From contig NZ_JAAZWB010000083.1 in NCBI RefSeq assembly GCF_012524115.1, positions 28,318 to 92,317 on the forward strand: a stretch of DNA of 64,000 nucleotides, written 5' to 3'. The position numbers and the translations under genes are program-made. Positions 18,433 to 27,405 of the stretch are shown here, one piece after another. Each line of letters begins with the position of its first letter. Within the stretch, counting starts at the first letter, position 1. The DNA comes from Bacillus sp. RO1. Its GTDB lineage: Bacteria; Bacillota; Bacilli; Bacillales; Bacillaceae_I. The notes beneath the pieces are model-generated. The model searched no databases. It saw nothing but the letters and a program-made list of their open reading frames with translations, and had not been told where the DNA came from.

Positions 18433-18506
18433 GAGGACCACTTCATGTGAAAGATCCCATCCAAATTTCAGTATTCCTATTTTACATGGAGAATGGGCAA
18501 AAATAA

Positions 18507-18533
18507 AGCAGACTGCTATTATCACAGTCTGCT
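18507..18533 (-). terminator. terminator of tpx
   Basis: AGCAGACTG and CAGTCTGCT form a 9-bp stem; TTTATTTTT follows on the minus strand. Confidence 0.85.
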
Positions 18534-18563
18534 CGTCTTGGTGCAATGGTTTTGAGTAGGGTA

Positions 18564-19064
18564 TTATTCAGCAGATTTTACTGCTTCGATTGCCGCTTCA
18601 TAGTTAGGGTGGTCTGTACCTTCCCCTACGTATTCAACATATGTTACTTTGTCGTTGGAGTCCACAACAAACGTGGAGCGTGCAAGTAGACGAAGCTCTT
18701 GCATTAGTACGCCGTATGCTTCACCGAAAGATGCATCACGGTGGTCAGATACTACCTCAACATTGTCAAGCCCACTAGCTGCACACCAGCGTTTTTGAGC
18801 GAAAGGCAAGTCCATGCTAACTGTAATGACTTTTACGTTATCAAGCTTTGCTGCCTCTTCGTTAAATTTGCGGGTTTGTTGGTCGCATACTCCTGTATCA
18901 ATGGAAGGAACTACGCTGATTAGTTTCTTGAATCCTTTGTAGTTTTCCAATGTTACTGGAGATAGGTCGTTTGCAAGAACGGAGAAGTTTGGAGCCTGGT
19001 CGCCCACTTTCACTTCGCTTCCGACTAGTGTCATTGGGTTGCCTTTAAATGTTACGTTTGCCAT
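18564..19064 (-). CDS. tpx: thiol peroxidase
   Basis: Atypical 2-Cys peroxiredoxin of 166 residues that reduces hydrogen and organic peroxides with thioredoxin. The peroxidatic Cys is in [12 protein letters not shown] (near residue 60) and the resolving Cys in [12 protein letters not shown] (near 94). The start [10 protein letters not shown] follows GAGGAGG; six additional upstream codons in frame contain that site and are not coding. In B. subtilis it lies next to ytxK. Confidence 0.96.
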   Translation of the reverse strand: MANVTFKGNPMTLVGSEVKVGDQAPNFSVLANDLSPVTLENYKGFKKLISVVPSIDTGVCDQQTRKFNEEAAKLDNVKVITVSMDLPFAQKRWCAASGLDNVEVVSDHRDASFGEAYGVLMQELRLLARSTFVVDSNDKVTYVEYVGEGTDHPNYEAAIEAVKSAE

Positions 19065-19208
19065 GTTTATTTCCCTCCTCAAATTGTATGTACACTTGTA
19101 ATAATAGCTATGTTTTTTAAGTTTTGCAATTAATCAATCTTTGTTAGTTTGGAGGGCAAAGTGTTGGTTTTAATCAGGGGGCTAAGTTTGTCGAAATGTG
19201 TAGATTTA

Positions 19209-19375
19209 TTGATATATCCTGAGTTTTCTTGATATATTCCGCAGTTTCTTGATATCCCCTGGAATTTCTTGATATCCCCTGGAATTTCTTGATATCCGCC
19301 CTAGTTTTCTTGATATCCCCCGCAGTTTTCTTGAAATCCACCGCAGTTTTCTTGATATCCGCCCGAAATCCCTAG
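19209..19375. repeat. tandem array, 8 units of 20-21 bp
   Basis: TTGATAT or its variant starts at 19209, 19229, 19249, 19269, 19289, 19310, 19331 and 19352. Unit consensus TTGATATCCCCCGCAGTTTTC; most units contain the palindrome GATATC. It fills the gap between ytfJ and tpx together with the ytfJ terminator. Confidence 0.93.
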
Positions 19376-19400
19376 ATCCCCTAATCCCCAGCAACCAAAC

Positions 19401-19426
19401 AAAAAGCCAACTGCTGTGCAGCCGGC
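19401..19426 (-). terminator. terminator of ytfJ
   Basis: GCCGGCTGC ... GCAGTTGGC pair on the minus strand with two G-U pairs, followed by TTTTTG. Confidence 0.65.
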
Positions 19427-19430
19427 AATG

Positions 19431-19910
19431 TTAGAAGTCTAAATCCTGTTTATGGTTGTTGTAGGAATGGTCAGAGTGATTTCCACTGTTTTGTTTATTG
19501 TTATTCAACATTTGCTGCACTTTCTCAACTGCCTGTGGAGCCAAATCCAGTAGTCTCTCATAGATACTTGTGCTCTCATCAAGGTGAAGCATTTTCACTC
19601 CTTGCGAATTTACAATCAAGAAAGCGATTGGAGTGATGGAAACGCCACCCCCACTACCTCCACCAAACGGAAGCTTGTGACCTTGGCTTTGTTGATTGCC
19701 ACCGCCATCGTGTCTTTCAGGTCCTGAAGAACTCCCACCTTGGAACTCACTTCCTCCTGCTGCGAACCCAAATCCGACTTTGGAAACTGTCAAAATGACA
19801 CTTCCATCCGGCGTTTCTACCGGGTCACCGATGATGGTATTAACATCAATCATATCCTTTAAATTTTCCATCGCTGTTGTCATAAGACTCTTAATTGGAT
19901 GTTCAGACAT
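19431..19910 (-). CDS. ytfJ: GerW-family sporulation protein YtfJ
   Basis: Protein of 159 residues. The N-terminal MSEHPIKSLMTTAMENLKDM and IGDPVETPDG with ILTVSKVGFGFAAGGSEF are the YtfJ/GerW signature; a Gly/Ser/His-rich linker (about 72-95) and GGGSGGGVSITPIAFLIV follow. In B. subtilis YtfJ is made in the forespore; GerW in related organisms is needed for germination. AGGAGG precedes the ATG. It is 20 bp downstream of ytfI and clearly its operon partner. The terminal His/Asn-rich tail is low complexity. Confidence 0.92.
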   Translation of the reverse strand: MSEHPIKSLMTTAMENLKDMIDVNTIIGDPVETPDGSVILTVSKVGFGFAAGGSEFQGGSSSGPERHDGGGNQQSQGHKLPFGGGSGGGVSITPIAFLIVNSQGVKMLHLDESTSIYERLLDLAPQAVEKVQQMLNNNKQNSGNHSDHSYNNHKQDLDF

Positions 19911-19930
19911 ATTGATCCTCCTTATTGCTG

Positions 19931-20632
19931 TTACATGGATTTGTGATTATCCTCTTTGGACAACACGGATAAAGGACGGGTTTTAAACTTTGGTCTACCG
20001 CCCTTCCAATATTTAACGATTCTTATTCCTGCCAACATAGCATGCCCGATTCGAAACCGAATCATACACTTAAACATTGTCTGGGAAACAGCATATTGGA
20101 AATAAGGAGTGATGGAGAGTTCCGGCTGAGCTCGGAAGTCTGTATAATTGCTTAAAAAACCAACAATTCCACCTTTAATCGTCCAACCTGCCCCTACAAG
20201 CATTCCAGTATGTGCTGCATCCCCTAATCCAACGTTACTATGCCATTCCAAGTGATTCACTTCCACTCTAGCAAGCAATCTTCTTACTATCTCATGCATC
20301 CCCACAACGTGGCGCACCAGTTCATATGTATCTTCAAAGCTTTGCCATATCTCTTTAGGAGAAAAATCTTTCTCTTTTTGTTTTCCTTGAGACGGATCTC
20401 CGCCTCCAACTTTGGTTTTTTCCTCGACATGAATGGATGCTGTTTCTTTATCCACACTGATTAAAGGTACATCAATGGTGTACCGCAACAACCCGTACCA
20501 TGCACTTAGTTTCACTGTCATCTGATCATTATCTTGTTGATGATGGTAGTAAAATTGGATGGTAATTTTAGTGACGAGAACCATGATTAAAAGAAGAATG
20601 ATGATGGCAAAGATTATTATGGCCCAAATCAC
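19931..20632 (-). CDS. ytfI: DUF2953 membrane protein YtfI
   Basis: Protein of about 233 residues. One N-terminal membrane segment (WAIIIFAIIILLLIMVLV) is followed by a DUF2953-type region (KLSAWYGLLRYTIDVPLI, then WHSNVGLGDAAHTGMLVG). Function unknown; co-transcription with ytfJ suggests a sporulation role. The GTG at 20632 follows GGAAGGG by 7 nt; the longer frame would put 14 charged codons over that site. Confidence 0.86.
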   Translation of the reverse strand: MIWAIIIFAIIILLLIMVLVTKITIQFYYHHQQDNDQMTVKLSAWYGLLRYTIDVPLISVDKETASIHVEEKTKVGGGDPSQGKQKEKDFSPKEIWQSFEDTYELVRHVVGMHEIVRRLLARVEVNHLEWHSNVGLGDAAHTGMLVGAGWTIKGGIVGFLSNYTDFRAQPELSITPYFQYAVSQTMFKCMIRFRIGHAMLAGIRIVKYWKGGRPKFKTRPLSVLSKEDNHKSM

Positions 20633-20673
20633 ACTTTCACACCCTTTCCTCCCTCTTCCATTATCTCCTAGCA

Positions 20674-20716
20674 TAAAAAAAATAAACCTAAAGTCACGAT
20701 GGACTTCAGGTTTATT
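20674..20716 (-). terminator. terminator of sppA-yteJ
   Basis: AATAAACCTGAAGTC and GACTTTAGGTTTATT form a near-perfect 15-bp stem on the minus strand, followed by eight T residues. The terminator separates the sppA-yteJ unit from ytfI-ytfJ. Confidence 0.88.
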
Positions 20717-20718
20717 GG

Positions 20719-21264
20719 TTATTTTTCATGAACGACTGTCGTGTCTGCAATAAAGTCGTGTACACCTTGCTTTTTGCTTGTAAAAGCTGCCACAAGAAAG
20801 ACGATGTAGGTGATAGGTGCATAGACTAAAGCGATATAACGTCCTACACCTTCTCTAAAGAAAATGGTTCTCCATGAAAGGTCATCAGCCTTTAGGTCGA
20901 CCACCCGTAAACCAAACACCATTTTTCCTAACGTCTGTTTAAAATACTTTGTCATAAGAATGAAATATCCATATAGCACGATAGTAGTTGCAATAGTTGC
21001 AGGGGAGAACATGAAGCTTTGACTAGTCGATATCCCTAGTAGTCTAAAAATCGGAAATATCAAGATAGCTCCAATGCTCCAAATGATTATTAAATCTAAC
21101 AGAAATGCCCAAAGTCTCATCCAAAACCCTGCATAGCGATATTCGGCGACCGTTACTTCCTTCGCAGGCAACATCGCATTATTGCTGGTTCTTTCTTCGA
21201 CTACGTTCACTTCTTCATGTATTACATTCTCGTTTGTATGTTCATTATTTTGCTCATCTCTCAT
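20719..21264 (-). CDS. yteJ: RDD-family membrane protein YteJ
   Basis: Protein of 181 residues. A soluble N-terminus (about 1-45) precedes the RDD domain: RYAGFWMRLWAFLLDLIIIW, a central membrane segment (TIATTIVLYGYFILM) and GKMVFGLRVVDLKADDLSW, then a final membrane segment near VYAPITYIVFLVA. In B. subtilis YteJ acts with SppA in lysozyme and lantibiotic resistance and inhibits SppA. GGAGGG precedes the ATG, 12 bp after the sppA stop, so the two form an operon. Confidence 0.9.
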   Translation of the reverse strand: MRDEQNNEHTNENVIHEEVNVVEERTSNNAMLPAKEVTVAEYRYAGFWMRLWAFLLDLIIIWSIGAILIFPIFRLLGISTSQSFMFSPATIATTIVLYGYFILMTKYFKQTLGKMVFGLRVVDLKADDLSWRTIFFREGVGRYIALVYAPITYIVFLVAAFTSKKQGVHDFIADTTVVHEK

Positions 21265-21276
21265 TTCTTCTCCCTC

Positions 21277-22287
21277 CTACTCTGCATACAAGTACATTAG
21301 TCTTGGAGAATTAGGTTGATTGATAAGTTTTGCTAACATCTGCATTTCAGACTCTGGCTTTAATAGAGCTTGGGCATTCATGGCGAACAAGGAACCTAGG
21401 CCTAGGTTTTCTGTGTATTGAACAACTTGGACGTTCCCCATATCATGGTCTTCCTTCATTGCTTCAATAACGTCTTCAAAATAACCAAGCTCATCGACTA
21501 TGTTGATATCTTTCGCTTGTTGGCCGTCATAAATCCTTCCGTCAGCAACTCTTCTTACTTCCGATTCACTCATACCTCGGCCTTCCACAATAACCTCTAC
21601 AAATTGATCATACATATTGTCTACCATTGATTGCAGAATTTGACGCTCTTCCTCAGACATATCCTTTGTCGGGGACATAATATCTTTGTATGGCCCACTC
21701 TTGATGGTATCAAATTTAACGCCATATTTTTCGGCAAGCTCTTTATAATTAATGCCTTGCATGATAACACCAATCGAACCGGTAATGGTCTCAGGTGAAG
21801 CGTAAATTTTGTTGGCAGGTGCAGCAATATAGTATCCACCTGAAGCTGCCATTGCGCCCATAGATATATAAATTGGCTTCTCTGTTTCTTCTTTAATCTC
21901 CACCAATTTCTTATGTATCTCTGCACTTTCTGAAACGCCGCCACCCGGTGTATTGACGCGCACGATGATACCCTGAACAGTATCATCTTCTTTGGCTTGA
22001 TCTAACATTCTCAAAAATTGACGGTGGTTATATCCTGGAGATTGAAATACAGATGTCACGTCGCTTCCTGTATCCTGGATGACACCATTAACTTCTAGTA
22101 CAAGAATCTTGCGGTTTGGACTTCCGTCTTCTATAACTTCCTCAATAAACTCTTCTTCGCCGCCGAAAATATCTGAAAAAGAACCAGATGTTGTGCTTTC
22201 CGCAGGTTGTGTTGCCAGACTCGTGATAATCGACACAAAAAATAATAATGCCGCAATGCCTAATGCGGCCCAACGCTTTCCGCTCAT
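21277..22287 (-). CDS. sppA: signal peptide peptidase SppA
   Basis: Membrane-anchored serine protease of 336 residues that degrades leftover signal peptides. An N-terminal membrane segment (WAALGIAALLFFVSIITS) precedes the ClpP-like domain with GIIVRVNTPGGG, the nucleophile Ser in MAASGGYYIAAP and the general-base Lys in KSGPYKDIMSP. Length and order fit the short Bacillus SppA. The ATG at 22287 follows TAGGAGG; a 17-codon upstream extension in frame has no site. Confidence 0.95.
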   Translation of the reverse strand: MSGKRWAALGIAALLFFVSIITSLATQPAESTTSGSFSDIFGGEEEFIEEVIEDGSPNRKILVLEVNGVIQDTGSDVTSVFQSPGYNHRQFLRMLDQAKEDDTVQGIIVRVNTPGGGVSESAEIHKKLVEIKEETEKPIYISMGAMAASGGYYIAAPANKIYASPETITGSIGVIMQGINYKELAEKYGVKFDTIKSGPYKDIMSPTKDMSEEERQILQSMVDNMYDQFVEVIVEGRGMSESEVRRVADGRIYDGQQAKDINIVDELGYFEDVIEAMKEDHDMGNVQVVQYTENLGLGSLFAMNAQALLKPESEMQMLAKLINQPNSPRLMYLYAE

Positions 22288-22463
22288 ATCTAAACCTCCT
22301 ATTTGTACGTACAGTAGATATACGTTAAATCGTTTCAAAAAGTTTCATCAAAATGGTAAACTTATCACAATATAGAATTGTACTAAATTTTTTTCCAAAA
22401 GGATAATTTTTTGGATATTTTTTGTTTAATTTCCATTTTTTATTATGAAGAGGAGGAAAAACA

Positions 22464-23264
22464 ATGACAGAACGCCGTAAAATATTTTTCTTTTATAAAA
22501 AGGAAGAAGAACTAGTTGCAAAAGTTGAAAAGCTTGAACAATTAGCCGTACAAAATAACTTTGAAATACTAAGCGATTACCGCAATGCTAACATTATTGT
22601 AGCAGTCGGAGGAGACGGAACCTTCCTTCAAGCCGTTCAGAAAACAGGTTTCAAGGATGATTGCCTTTATGCTGGAATCAATACTGAGGAAACTTCAAGT
22701 TTTTATTGTGACTTCCATATCGATGATACAGAAAAAATGGTAGAGGCCATGGCATTTGAACAAATTGAGGTTAGAAAGTATCCAACTATTGAAGTAACAA
22801 TTGATGGTACTTCTTCCTTTCAATGTTTAAATGAATGCTCCATCCGCTCTGCCATCATAAAGACTTTTGCTATTGATGTCTACATAGATGAGCTCCACTT
22901 TGAAACGTTCCGTGGGGATGGGATGATTGTCTCCACCCCTACTGGCAGCACTGCCTACAATAAATCAGTCCATGGTGCTGTTGTGGACCCAATGCTCCCT
23001 TGTTTTCAGGTAAGTGAGCTAGCTTCTATTAACAATAACAGCTATCGCACCCTTGGATCGCCGTTCATCATGGCAGGTGCCAGGAAATTGACTCTAAAAG
23101 TAATTCAGGATGGGAATGACTATCCTACGATCGGCATTGATAATGAGGCACTTAGCATTAAACATGTGGAGAGGTTGGATATTCAGCTTACTGATAAAAA
23201 AATTAAGACTGTGAAGTTAAAGGATAATTCGTTTTGGGAGAAGGTCAAACGTACATTCTTATAA
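22464..23264 (+). CDS. ppnKB: NAD kinase (second paralogue, PpnKB/YtdI)
   Basis: ATP- or polyphosphate-dependent NAD kinase of 266 residues, making NADP. The nucleotide loop AVGGDGTFLQAV lies at about residue 48, the NAD-binding segment NTEETSSFYCDF near 77, and the conserved STPTGSTAYNKSV near 152. Location next to sppA and a slightly short length match the YtdI paralogue. GAGGAGG precedes the ATG. A strong terminator follows. Confidence 0.94.
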   Translation: MTERRKIFFFYKKEEELVAKVEKLEQLAVQNNFEILSDYRNANIIVAVGGDGTFLQAVQKTGFKDDCLYAGINTEETSSFYCDFHIDDTEKMVEAMAFEQIEVRKYPTIEVTIDGTSSFQCLNECSIRSAIIKTFAIDVYIDELHFETFRGDGMIVSTPTGSTAYNKSVHGAVVDPMLPCFQVSELASINNNSYRTLGSPFIMAGARKLTLKVIQDGNDYPTIGIDNEALSIKHVERLDIQLTDKKIKTVKLKDNSFWEKVKRTFL

Positions 23265-23284
23265 ATTTTACCACTATTATCAAC

Positions 23285-23315
23285 AAAGGACACCGTATGA
23301 GCCCGGTGTCCTTTT
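23285..23315 (+). terminator. terminator of ppnKB
   Basis: AAAGGACACC and GGTGTCCTTTT form a 10-bp stem with an intervening 10-nt loop. Confidence 0.85.
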
Positions 23316-23332
23316 GTATACGCTATAACTCC

Positions 23333-23460
23333 GCTGTTGATTTCCGCAAATGGCCTCGCTTTCCTAGGGGCTGACGAGAGCCTCCTCGGCTACGCCTGCG
23401 GGGTCTCCACCTAGCGCTATCTCCCTCAGGAGTCTTCGCCTTTTGCTCCAATCAACAGCT
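23333..23460 (+). repeat. dispersed palindromic element copy 5 (short form)
   Basis: Ends GCTGTTGATT and AATCAACAGCT. Shared blocks GAGCCTCCTCGG, GCGGGGTCTC and CAGGAGTCTTCGCC. Lies between convergent ppnKB and the amidohydrolase gene, just after the ppnKB terminator. Confidence 0.88.
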
Positions 23461-23479
23461 ATATATCTTCATTCAATTC

Positions 23480-25072
23480 TTAATCTCTTTCATACACAAC
23501 CGTGCCGTCTACAATTGTCATGGTTACGGTGGTATTTATGATTTCATCGTCTGTTGCTTTGAATAGGTCGGTATCGAGTACTGTGAAGTCTGCGTAATAG
23601 CCGGTATCAATGATTCCTTGTTTATGTTCTTCTGAAATTGCTTGTGCGCTACCTTTTGTAAAGAGACCGATTGCCTCATACATAGAAAGACGTTGTTCTG
23701 GCTGATAGACAGTTCTTTCTATGTCTCCGGGTGTTTGCCTTGTAACAGCAGCGTGAATACCCAAAATCGGGTCAACCGGTTCAATTGGAGCATCAGAACC
23801 GCCTGCACAAATGAGTCCTTCATCCAGAAGTGTTTTCCAGGCATACGAATAGTTGAGTCTTTCCTCTCCTAAACGTTCAATAATCCAAGGAAAGTCTGTT
23901 GCGACAAAACGTGGTTGAATATCTAAAATGAGTGGCAGTTTTTTCGCACGATCAATCAGGTCCTTCGTTAAGATTTGAGCATGAATAAGTCTATCTCTTT
24001 CCCCCTCTGGAGCAGGATAGTTTTCAATCGCATCTAACATATACTCAAATGCAAGATCCCCGATGGTATGAACAGCAACGGTCATTCCATATTCTCTTGC
24101 TTTTTTTACTAGACTATTAAGTTGTTCTTGTGTATGGATAGCAACTCCGGATGTCTCAGGAGCGTCATTATAAGGACGGCTTAACAAAGCAGTCCTGCCT
24201 CCCAGTGCACCATCTGCAAATATTTTCATGGCACCGAGGGTAATGAAGCCAGTTGTCTCGTTAAACTTATGACCTTCTTCATGCATATCATCCACTACTT
24301 CATGGTGAACCAACAAATGGGCACGATACTTTAACTTGTCCCGTTCAATGACATTTTCAAACGCTCCAAATGTTTTAGCAAAACTGCCATAATAACTTAA
24401 ATCTTCACTGTGACTGCCTACCAATCCGAGGCGTAAGCAATCTTCAATAGAAGTTTTTAAAGCATTGTATAAATAACTTTCGCTCGCTTTTGGTATCTTC
24501 TTTTTCACTAATTCCTGTGCTTGGTCAAGTAAGTACCCGGTCGGTTCCCCATCGATATCTTTTACAATGACGCCTCCCGGAGGATTTTCTGTTTCTTTTG
24601 TGATGCCGGCAAATTCCAACGCTTTGCTGTTGACTAAAACTGCGTGGCGGCAAATCCTTGATAAAATCATGGGGTGATTGGAAGTGATTTCATCGAGCTC
24701 GGTCCTGTGGAAAATTTTCCGATCAACAAAATTATTCTCATTCCACCCCTCCCCGAAGATCCATTCTCCTTCAGGGGTTTCTTGGACTTTTTTCAATAAT
24801 GCTTTTTTTACCTCTTTGGGGGATGTGTAGTTTGATAAATCTAGTCGTAATAATTTCTCACCGTGCCCAATCAAGTGCATATGACTGTCTGTAAAGCCAG
24901 GGTACATAACTGCCCCTTTTAAATCTTGCTTTTGTGCATTGTGGTATGTAGAGAAAATCTCTTCTTGAGTGCCGATGTCTTTGATGAATCCATCTTCCGT
25001 ATACACAGCTTCGACCGTTTCCAATTCTGCTTTCATGGTGTAGATTGTTCCACCGTACCAAATTTCTCCCAT
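23480..25072 (-). CDS. amidohydrolase, YtcJ-like
   Basis: Metal-dependent hydrolase of 530 residues of the amidohydrolase-3 group. The metal motif is FTDSHMHLIGHG near residue 62; GAMKIFADGALGGRTALL and VAVHTIGDLA supply the middle of the TIM barrel, and CAGGSDAPIEPVDP the C-terminal Asp. Family members act on N-acyl or formyl compounds; the substrate cannot be read from sequence. AAGGAGAAAG precedes the ATG. Position beside ytcI/mbcS matches B. subtilis ytcJ only in name and rough location. Confidence 0.88.
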   Translation of the reverse strand: MGEIWYGGTIYTMKAELETVEAVYTEDGFIKDIGTQEEIFSTYHNAQKQDLKGAVMYPGFTDSHMHLIGHGEKLLRLDLSNYTSPKEVKKALLKKVQETPEGEWIFGEGWNENNFVDRKIFHRTELDEITSNHPMILSRICRHAVLVNSKALEFAGITKETENPPGGVIVKDIDGEPTGYLLDQAQELVKKKIPKASESYLYNALKTSIEDCLRLGLVGSHSEDLSYYGSFAKTFGAFENVIERDKLKYRAHLLVHHEVVDDMHEEGHKFNETTGFITLGAMKIFADGALGGRTALLSRPYNDAPETSGVAIHTQEQLNSLVKKAREYGMTVAVHTIGDLAFEYMLDAIENYPAPEGERDRLIHAQILTKDLIDRAKKLPLILDIQPRFVATDFPWIIERLGEERLNYSYAWKTLLDEGLICAGGSDAPIEPVDPILGIHAAVTRQTPGDIERTVYQPEQRLSMYEAIGLFTKGSAQAISEEHKQGIIDTGYYADFTVLDTDLFKATDDEIINTTVTMTIVDGTVVYERD

Positions 25073-25151
25073 GGTAATCTTTCTCCTTCTTTTTGTAAAA
25101 TTACATCTAGATTATCATTTGTGAAGGTCTGGCACAAAAAAATCGCATTAA

Positions 25152-25199
25152 AAAAGACAGTAAGGGTGGGGTCAAGGAATCTGATCCCCAGCCTTACTG
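25152..25199 (-). terminator. terminator of the acyl-CoA ligase gene
   Basis: CAGTAAGGCTGGGG and CCCCACCCTTACTG arms on the minus strand pair with one mismatch, followed by a T-rich run. Confidence 0.85.
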
Positions 25200-25224
25200 C
25201 CTTTCCTTTGAAGATTTATCTTTA

Positions 25225-26814
25225 TCAGGCTTGTGCCGCTTGAGCCAATTCTTGCTGTCTTAGTTCGATTCTTCTTATTTTTCCAGAAGTAGTTTTCGGA
25301 AGCTCGGCAACGTACTCGATTTTGCGAGGGTACTTATATGGGGCCGTCAATTCTTTGACATGCTCTTGAAGCAGTTTAGTCAGTTTGACTTCCTCTTGCT
25401 CCACTCCATCCTGAAGTACAACAAACGCCTTGACTACATTCCCTCTGATTTCATCCGGACTCGCTACTACCGCACATTCTCGCACCAACGGATGCTTTAC
25501 TAATGCATCTTCCACTTCAAATGGTCCAATTGTGTATCCAGAGCTGATGATAATATCATCACTTCTTCCCTCAAACCAGAAATATCCTTCTGCATCTTTC
25601 TTTGCTTTATCTCCAGTTATATAATAGTCCCCTCTAAATTGTCTGGAAGTACGCTCAGGATCTTTGTAATAGTGCTTGAAAAGGGCAGGTGTCTCTACGT
25701 GTACCGCGATGTCCCCTACTTCCCCCACTGCACACTCTTCGGCATCCTCATTGATGATGGTTACCCGGTTGCCGGGTGTCGGTTTTCCCATTGAACCAGA
25801 TTTGATTTCCATTCCTTTTAAAACTCCGAGTAACAGCGTGTTTTCCGTCTGGCCATAGCCGTCTCGGACATCGATTTGGAAATGTTTACGGAAAGTGTCA
25901 ATTACTTCTCGGTTTAATGGTTCCCCTGCTGATACTGCACTGTGAAGATGTGGCAGCTGATAAGCGTTCAAGTTATCCACCTTCGCCATTAGACGATATT
26001 CTGTCGGTGTACAACAAAGGACATTCACTTCATGTTTCTCCAATAGCTTCAAATAGGTATTGGGATCGAATTTTCCATGATAGACAAAGCCTGTTGCTCC
26101 AGAACCAAGCGTGGATAGGAACGGACTCCAAATCCATTTCTGCCAGCCAGGACTTGCAGTTGCCCATACTACATCATTGTCTTCGATACCAAGCCAGTTC
26201 TTGGAGGTGGTACGAAGATGCGCGTAAGCCCAGCCATGCGTATGAACTACGCCTTTAGGGTTGCCCGTTGTACCTGATGTATAAGACAGGAAAGCCATGT
26301 CATCTTTTGAAGTGGAAGCAAATTCAAGTTGATCTGATTGTTTTTCCATCGCTTCATGCATGTTTGTCCAACCTTTTTCAGCTAAACCACCAACACTGAA
26401 TCTTACCAGGTTGCTCACTTCCTCTAATTTATCTGCCTGTTCCACAAATGGTTGATATGTAATAATCCCTTTAACATCTCCGTGTTCAATTCGGTATGCA
26501 AGATCTTTTTCCCTTAACATTTCAGAGCATGGAATAACCGCAATACCGGCTTTAAGTGCACCTAAGTATACTTGATACGATTCAATAAGCCTCGGCATCA
26601 TGACAAGAACTACATCCCCTTTTTGCAGTCCTTCAGAAAGTAAAGCGTTTCCAATTTTATTTGCAGCTTTCATTAATTCTTGATACGTTACTTGTTGCTT
26701 CTCCCCTTGTTCGCTTTCCCAAATGAGTGCGAGCCTTTCGCTGTCTTGTACGTACTTTTCCACTTCTTCAACCAGATTGTACTTTTGCGGTGCTAAAAGT
26801 TCTTCTCTTTTCAT
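25225..26814 (-). CDS. mbcS: acyl-CoA synthetase MbcS (YtcI)
   Basis: AMP-forming acyl-CoA ligase of 529 residues. The ATP-binding loop SYTSGTTGNPKG lies near 172, DGYGQTENTLL near 318, GDYYITGDKA near 395 and the catalytic Lys in PKTTSGKIRR near 513. B. subtilis YtcI (MbcS) activates branched short-chain acids such as 2-methylbutyrate for branched-chain lipid synthesis, which is my preferred role from position and length; straight-chain acids are possible. The C-terminal AAQAA tail is variable. AAAGGGG precedes the ATG. Confidence 0.85.
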   Translation of the reverse strand: MKREELLAPQKYNLVEEVEKYVQDSERLALIWESEQGEKQQVTYQELMKAANKIGNALLSEGLQKGDVVLVMMPRLIESYQVYLGALKAGIAVIPCSEMLREKDLAYRIEHGDVKGIITYQPFVEQADKLEEVSNLVRFSVGGLAEKGWTNMHEAMEKQSDQLEFASTSKDDMAFLSYTSGTTGNPKGVVHTHGWAYAHLRTTSKNWLGIEDNDVVWATASPGWQKWIWSPFLSTLGSGATGFVYHGKFDPNTYLKLLEKHEVNVLCCTPTEYRLMAKVDNLNAYQLPHLHSAVSAGEPLNREVIDTFRKHFQIDVRDGYGQTENTLLLGVLKGMEIKSGSMGKPTPGNRVTIINEDAEECAVGEVGDIAVHVETPALFKHYYKDPERTSRQFRGDYYITGDKAKKDAEGYFWFEGRSDDIIISSGYTIGPFEVEDALVKHPLVRECAVVASPDEIRGNVVKAFVVLQDGVEQEEVKLTKLLQEHVKELTAPYKYPRKIEYVAELPKTTSGKIRRIELRQQELAQAAQA

Positions 26815-26900
26815 ATGAAGTCATCCCCTTTGTAATAGTACTACCTCTATATTACATAATTTTTTAAATAATTTGAATTATTTTGTGGAAATTTTATATA

Positions 26901-26933
26901 AAAAATAAAAACACCTTCCTAAAATAGAAGGTG
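26901..26933 (-). terminator. terminator of the 31-residue gene
   Basis: CACCTTC and GAAGGTG stem with an 8-nt loop, followed by TTTTTATTTTTT on the minus strand. Confidence 0.85.
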
Positions 26934-26945
26934 CCCAAACAAATT

Positions 26946-27041
26946 TTACTGCTCATTCGATTTTACCGCATGCTTTGGCTCGTTGCGGCGTTTTCTTCCC
27001 TGTTTCTTCTGTTGTTTTTCTACTTGATTTTGCTCCTTCAT
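26946..27041 (-). CDS. 31-residue highly charged small protein
   Basis: Encodes MKEQNQVEKQQKKQGRKRRN followed by EPKHAVKSNEQ; strongly basic, Gln-rich and without hydrophobic residues long enough for a membrane segment. Support for coding is a textbook ribosome-binding site (GGAGGTG, 8 nt before the ATG) plus its own terminator, and isolation from other genes by the SASP terminator. I do not recognise it. Lying downstream of a forespore-expressed SASP gene, it may be a spore component, which is inference. Confidence 0.6.
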   Translation of the reverse strand: MKEQNQVEKQQKKQGRKRRNEPKHAVKSNEQ

Positions 27042-27069
27042 AAAAAAGCACCTCCAAGATCAGAATAGA

Positions 27070-27093
27070 AGAAAGGTGGGGTTTCCCCCACCT
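27070..27093 (-). terminator. terminator of the SASP gene
   Basis: AGGTGGGG and CCCCACCT form an 8-bp stem with a 4-nt loop; TTTCTTCT follows on the minus strand. Confidence 0.75.
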
Positions 27094-27110
27094 CGTAGCC
27101 ATTTTATATA

Positions 27111-27314
27111 TTATTTTTGGTAACCGCCACTGAAGCTTTGTTCAGCCATTTGAACTAAGCGTTTAGTGATTTCTCCACCAACGGAACCGTTAGCGCGAGC
27201 AGTTGCATCAGGACCAAGTTGAACTCCGAATTCAGAAGCGATTTCGTATTTCATTTGGTCAAGAGCTTGTTGTACACCAGGTACAACTAGTTGGTTTGAA
27301 CTGTTGTTTGCCAT
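27111..27314 (-). CDS. sspA: alpha/beta-type small acid-soluble spore protein
   Basis: DNA-saturating spore protein of 67 residues. It contains the GPR protease site [14 protein letters not shown] (cleavage between Glu and Phe is usual) and the second signature [16 protein letters not shown]. These proteins protect spore DNA from UV and heat and supply amino acids on germination. AAGGAGG precedes the ATG and a sigma-G promoter match lies upstream. The symbol follows the position beside thiI; alpha/beta SASPs are paralogous and the exact name is unsure. Confidence 0.93.
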   Translation of the reverse strand: MANNSSNQLVVPGVQQALDQMKYEIASEFGVQLGPDATARANGSVGGEITKRLVQMAEQSFSGGYQK

Positions 27315-27337
27315 GTGTTTTCACCTCCTTGTGAATA

Positions 27338-27367
27338 TAGAATGTGTAAAAACACATGGCATCATTC
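27338..27367 (-). promoter_or_regulatory. sigma-G promoter of the SASP gene
   Basis: On the minus strand GAATG (27363-27367), 18 bp, CATTCTA (27338-27344). Every defined position of the sigma-G consensus GHATR-N18-CATWHTA is met. Confidence 0.8.
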
Positions 27368-27405
27368 ATATTTTAAATATGGTAATTCTTCACAGTACCC
27401 ACCCG

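Noticed and set aside
20659..20668. sigma-F promoter of ytfI
   Set aside because: GGAGATAATG fits the -10 consensus but no GYATA-like -35 lies 16 bp upstream, where the sppA-yteJ terminator is.
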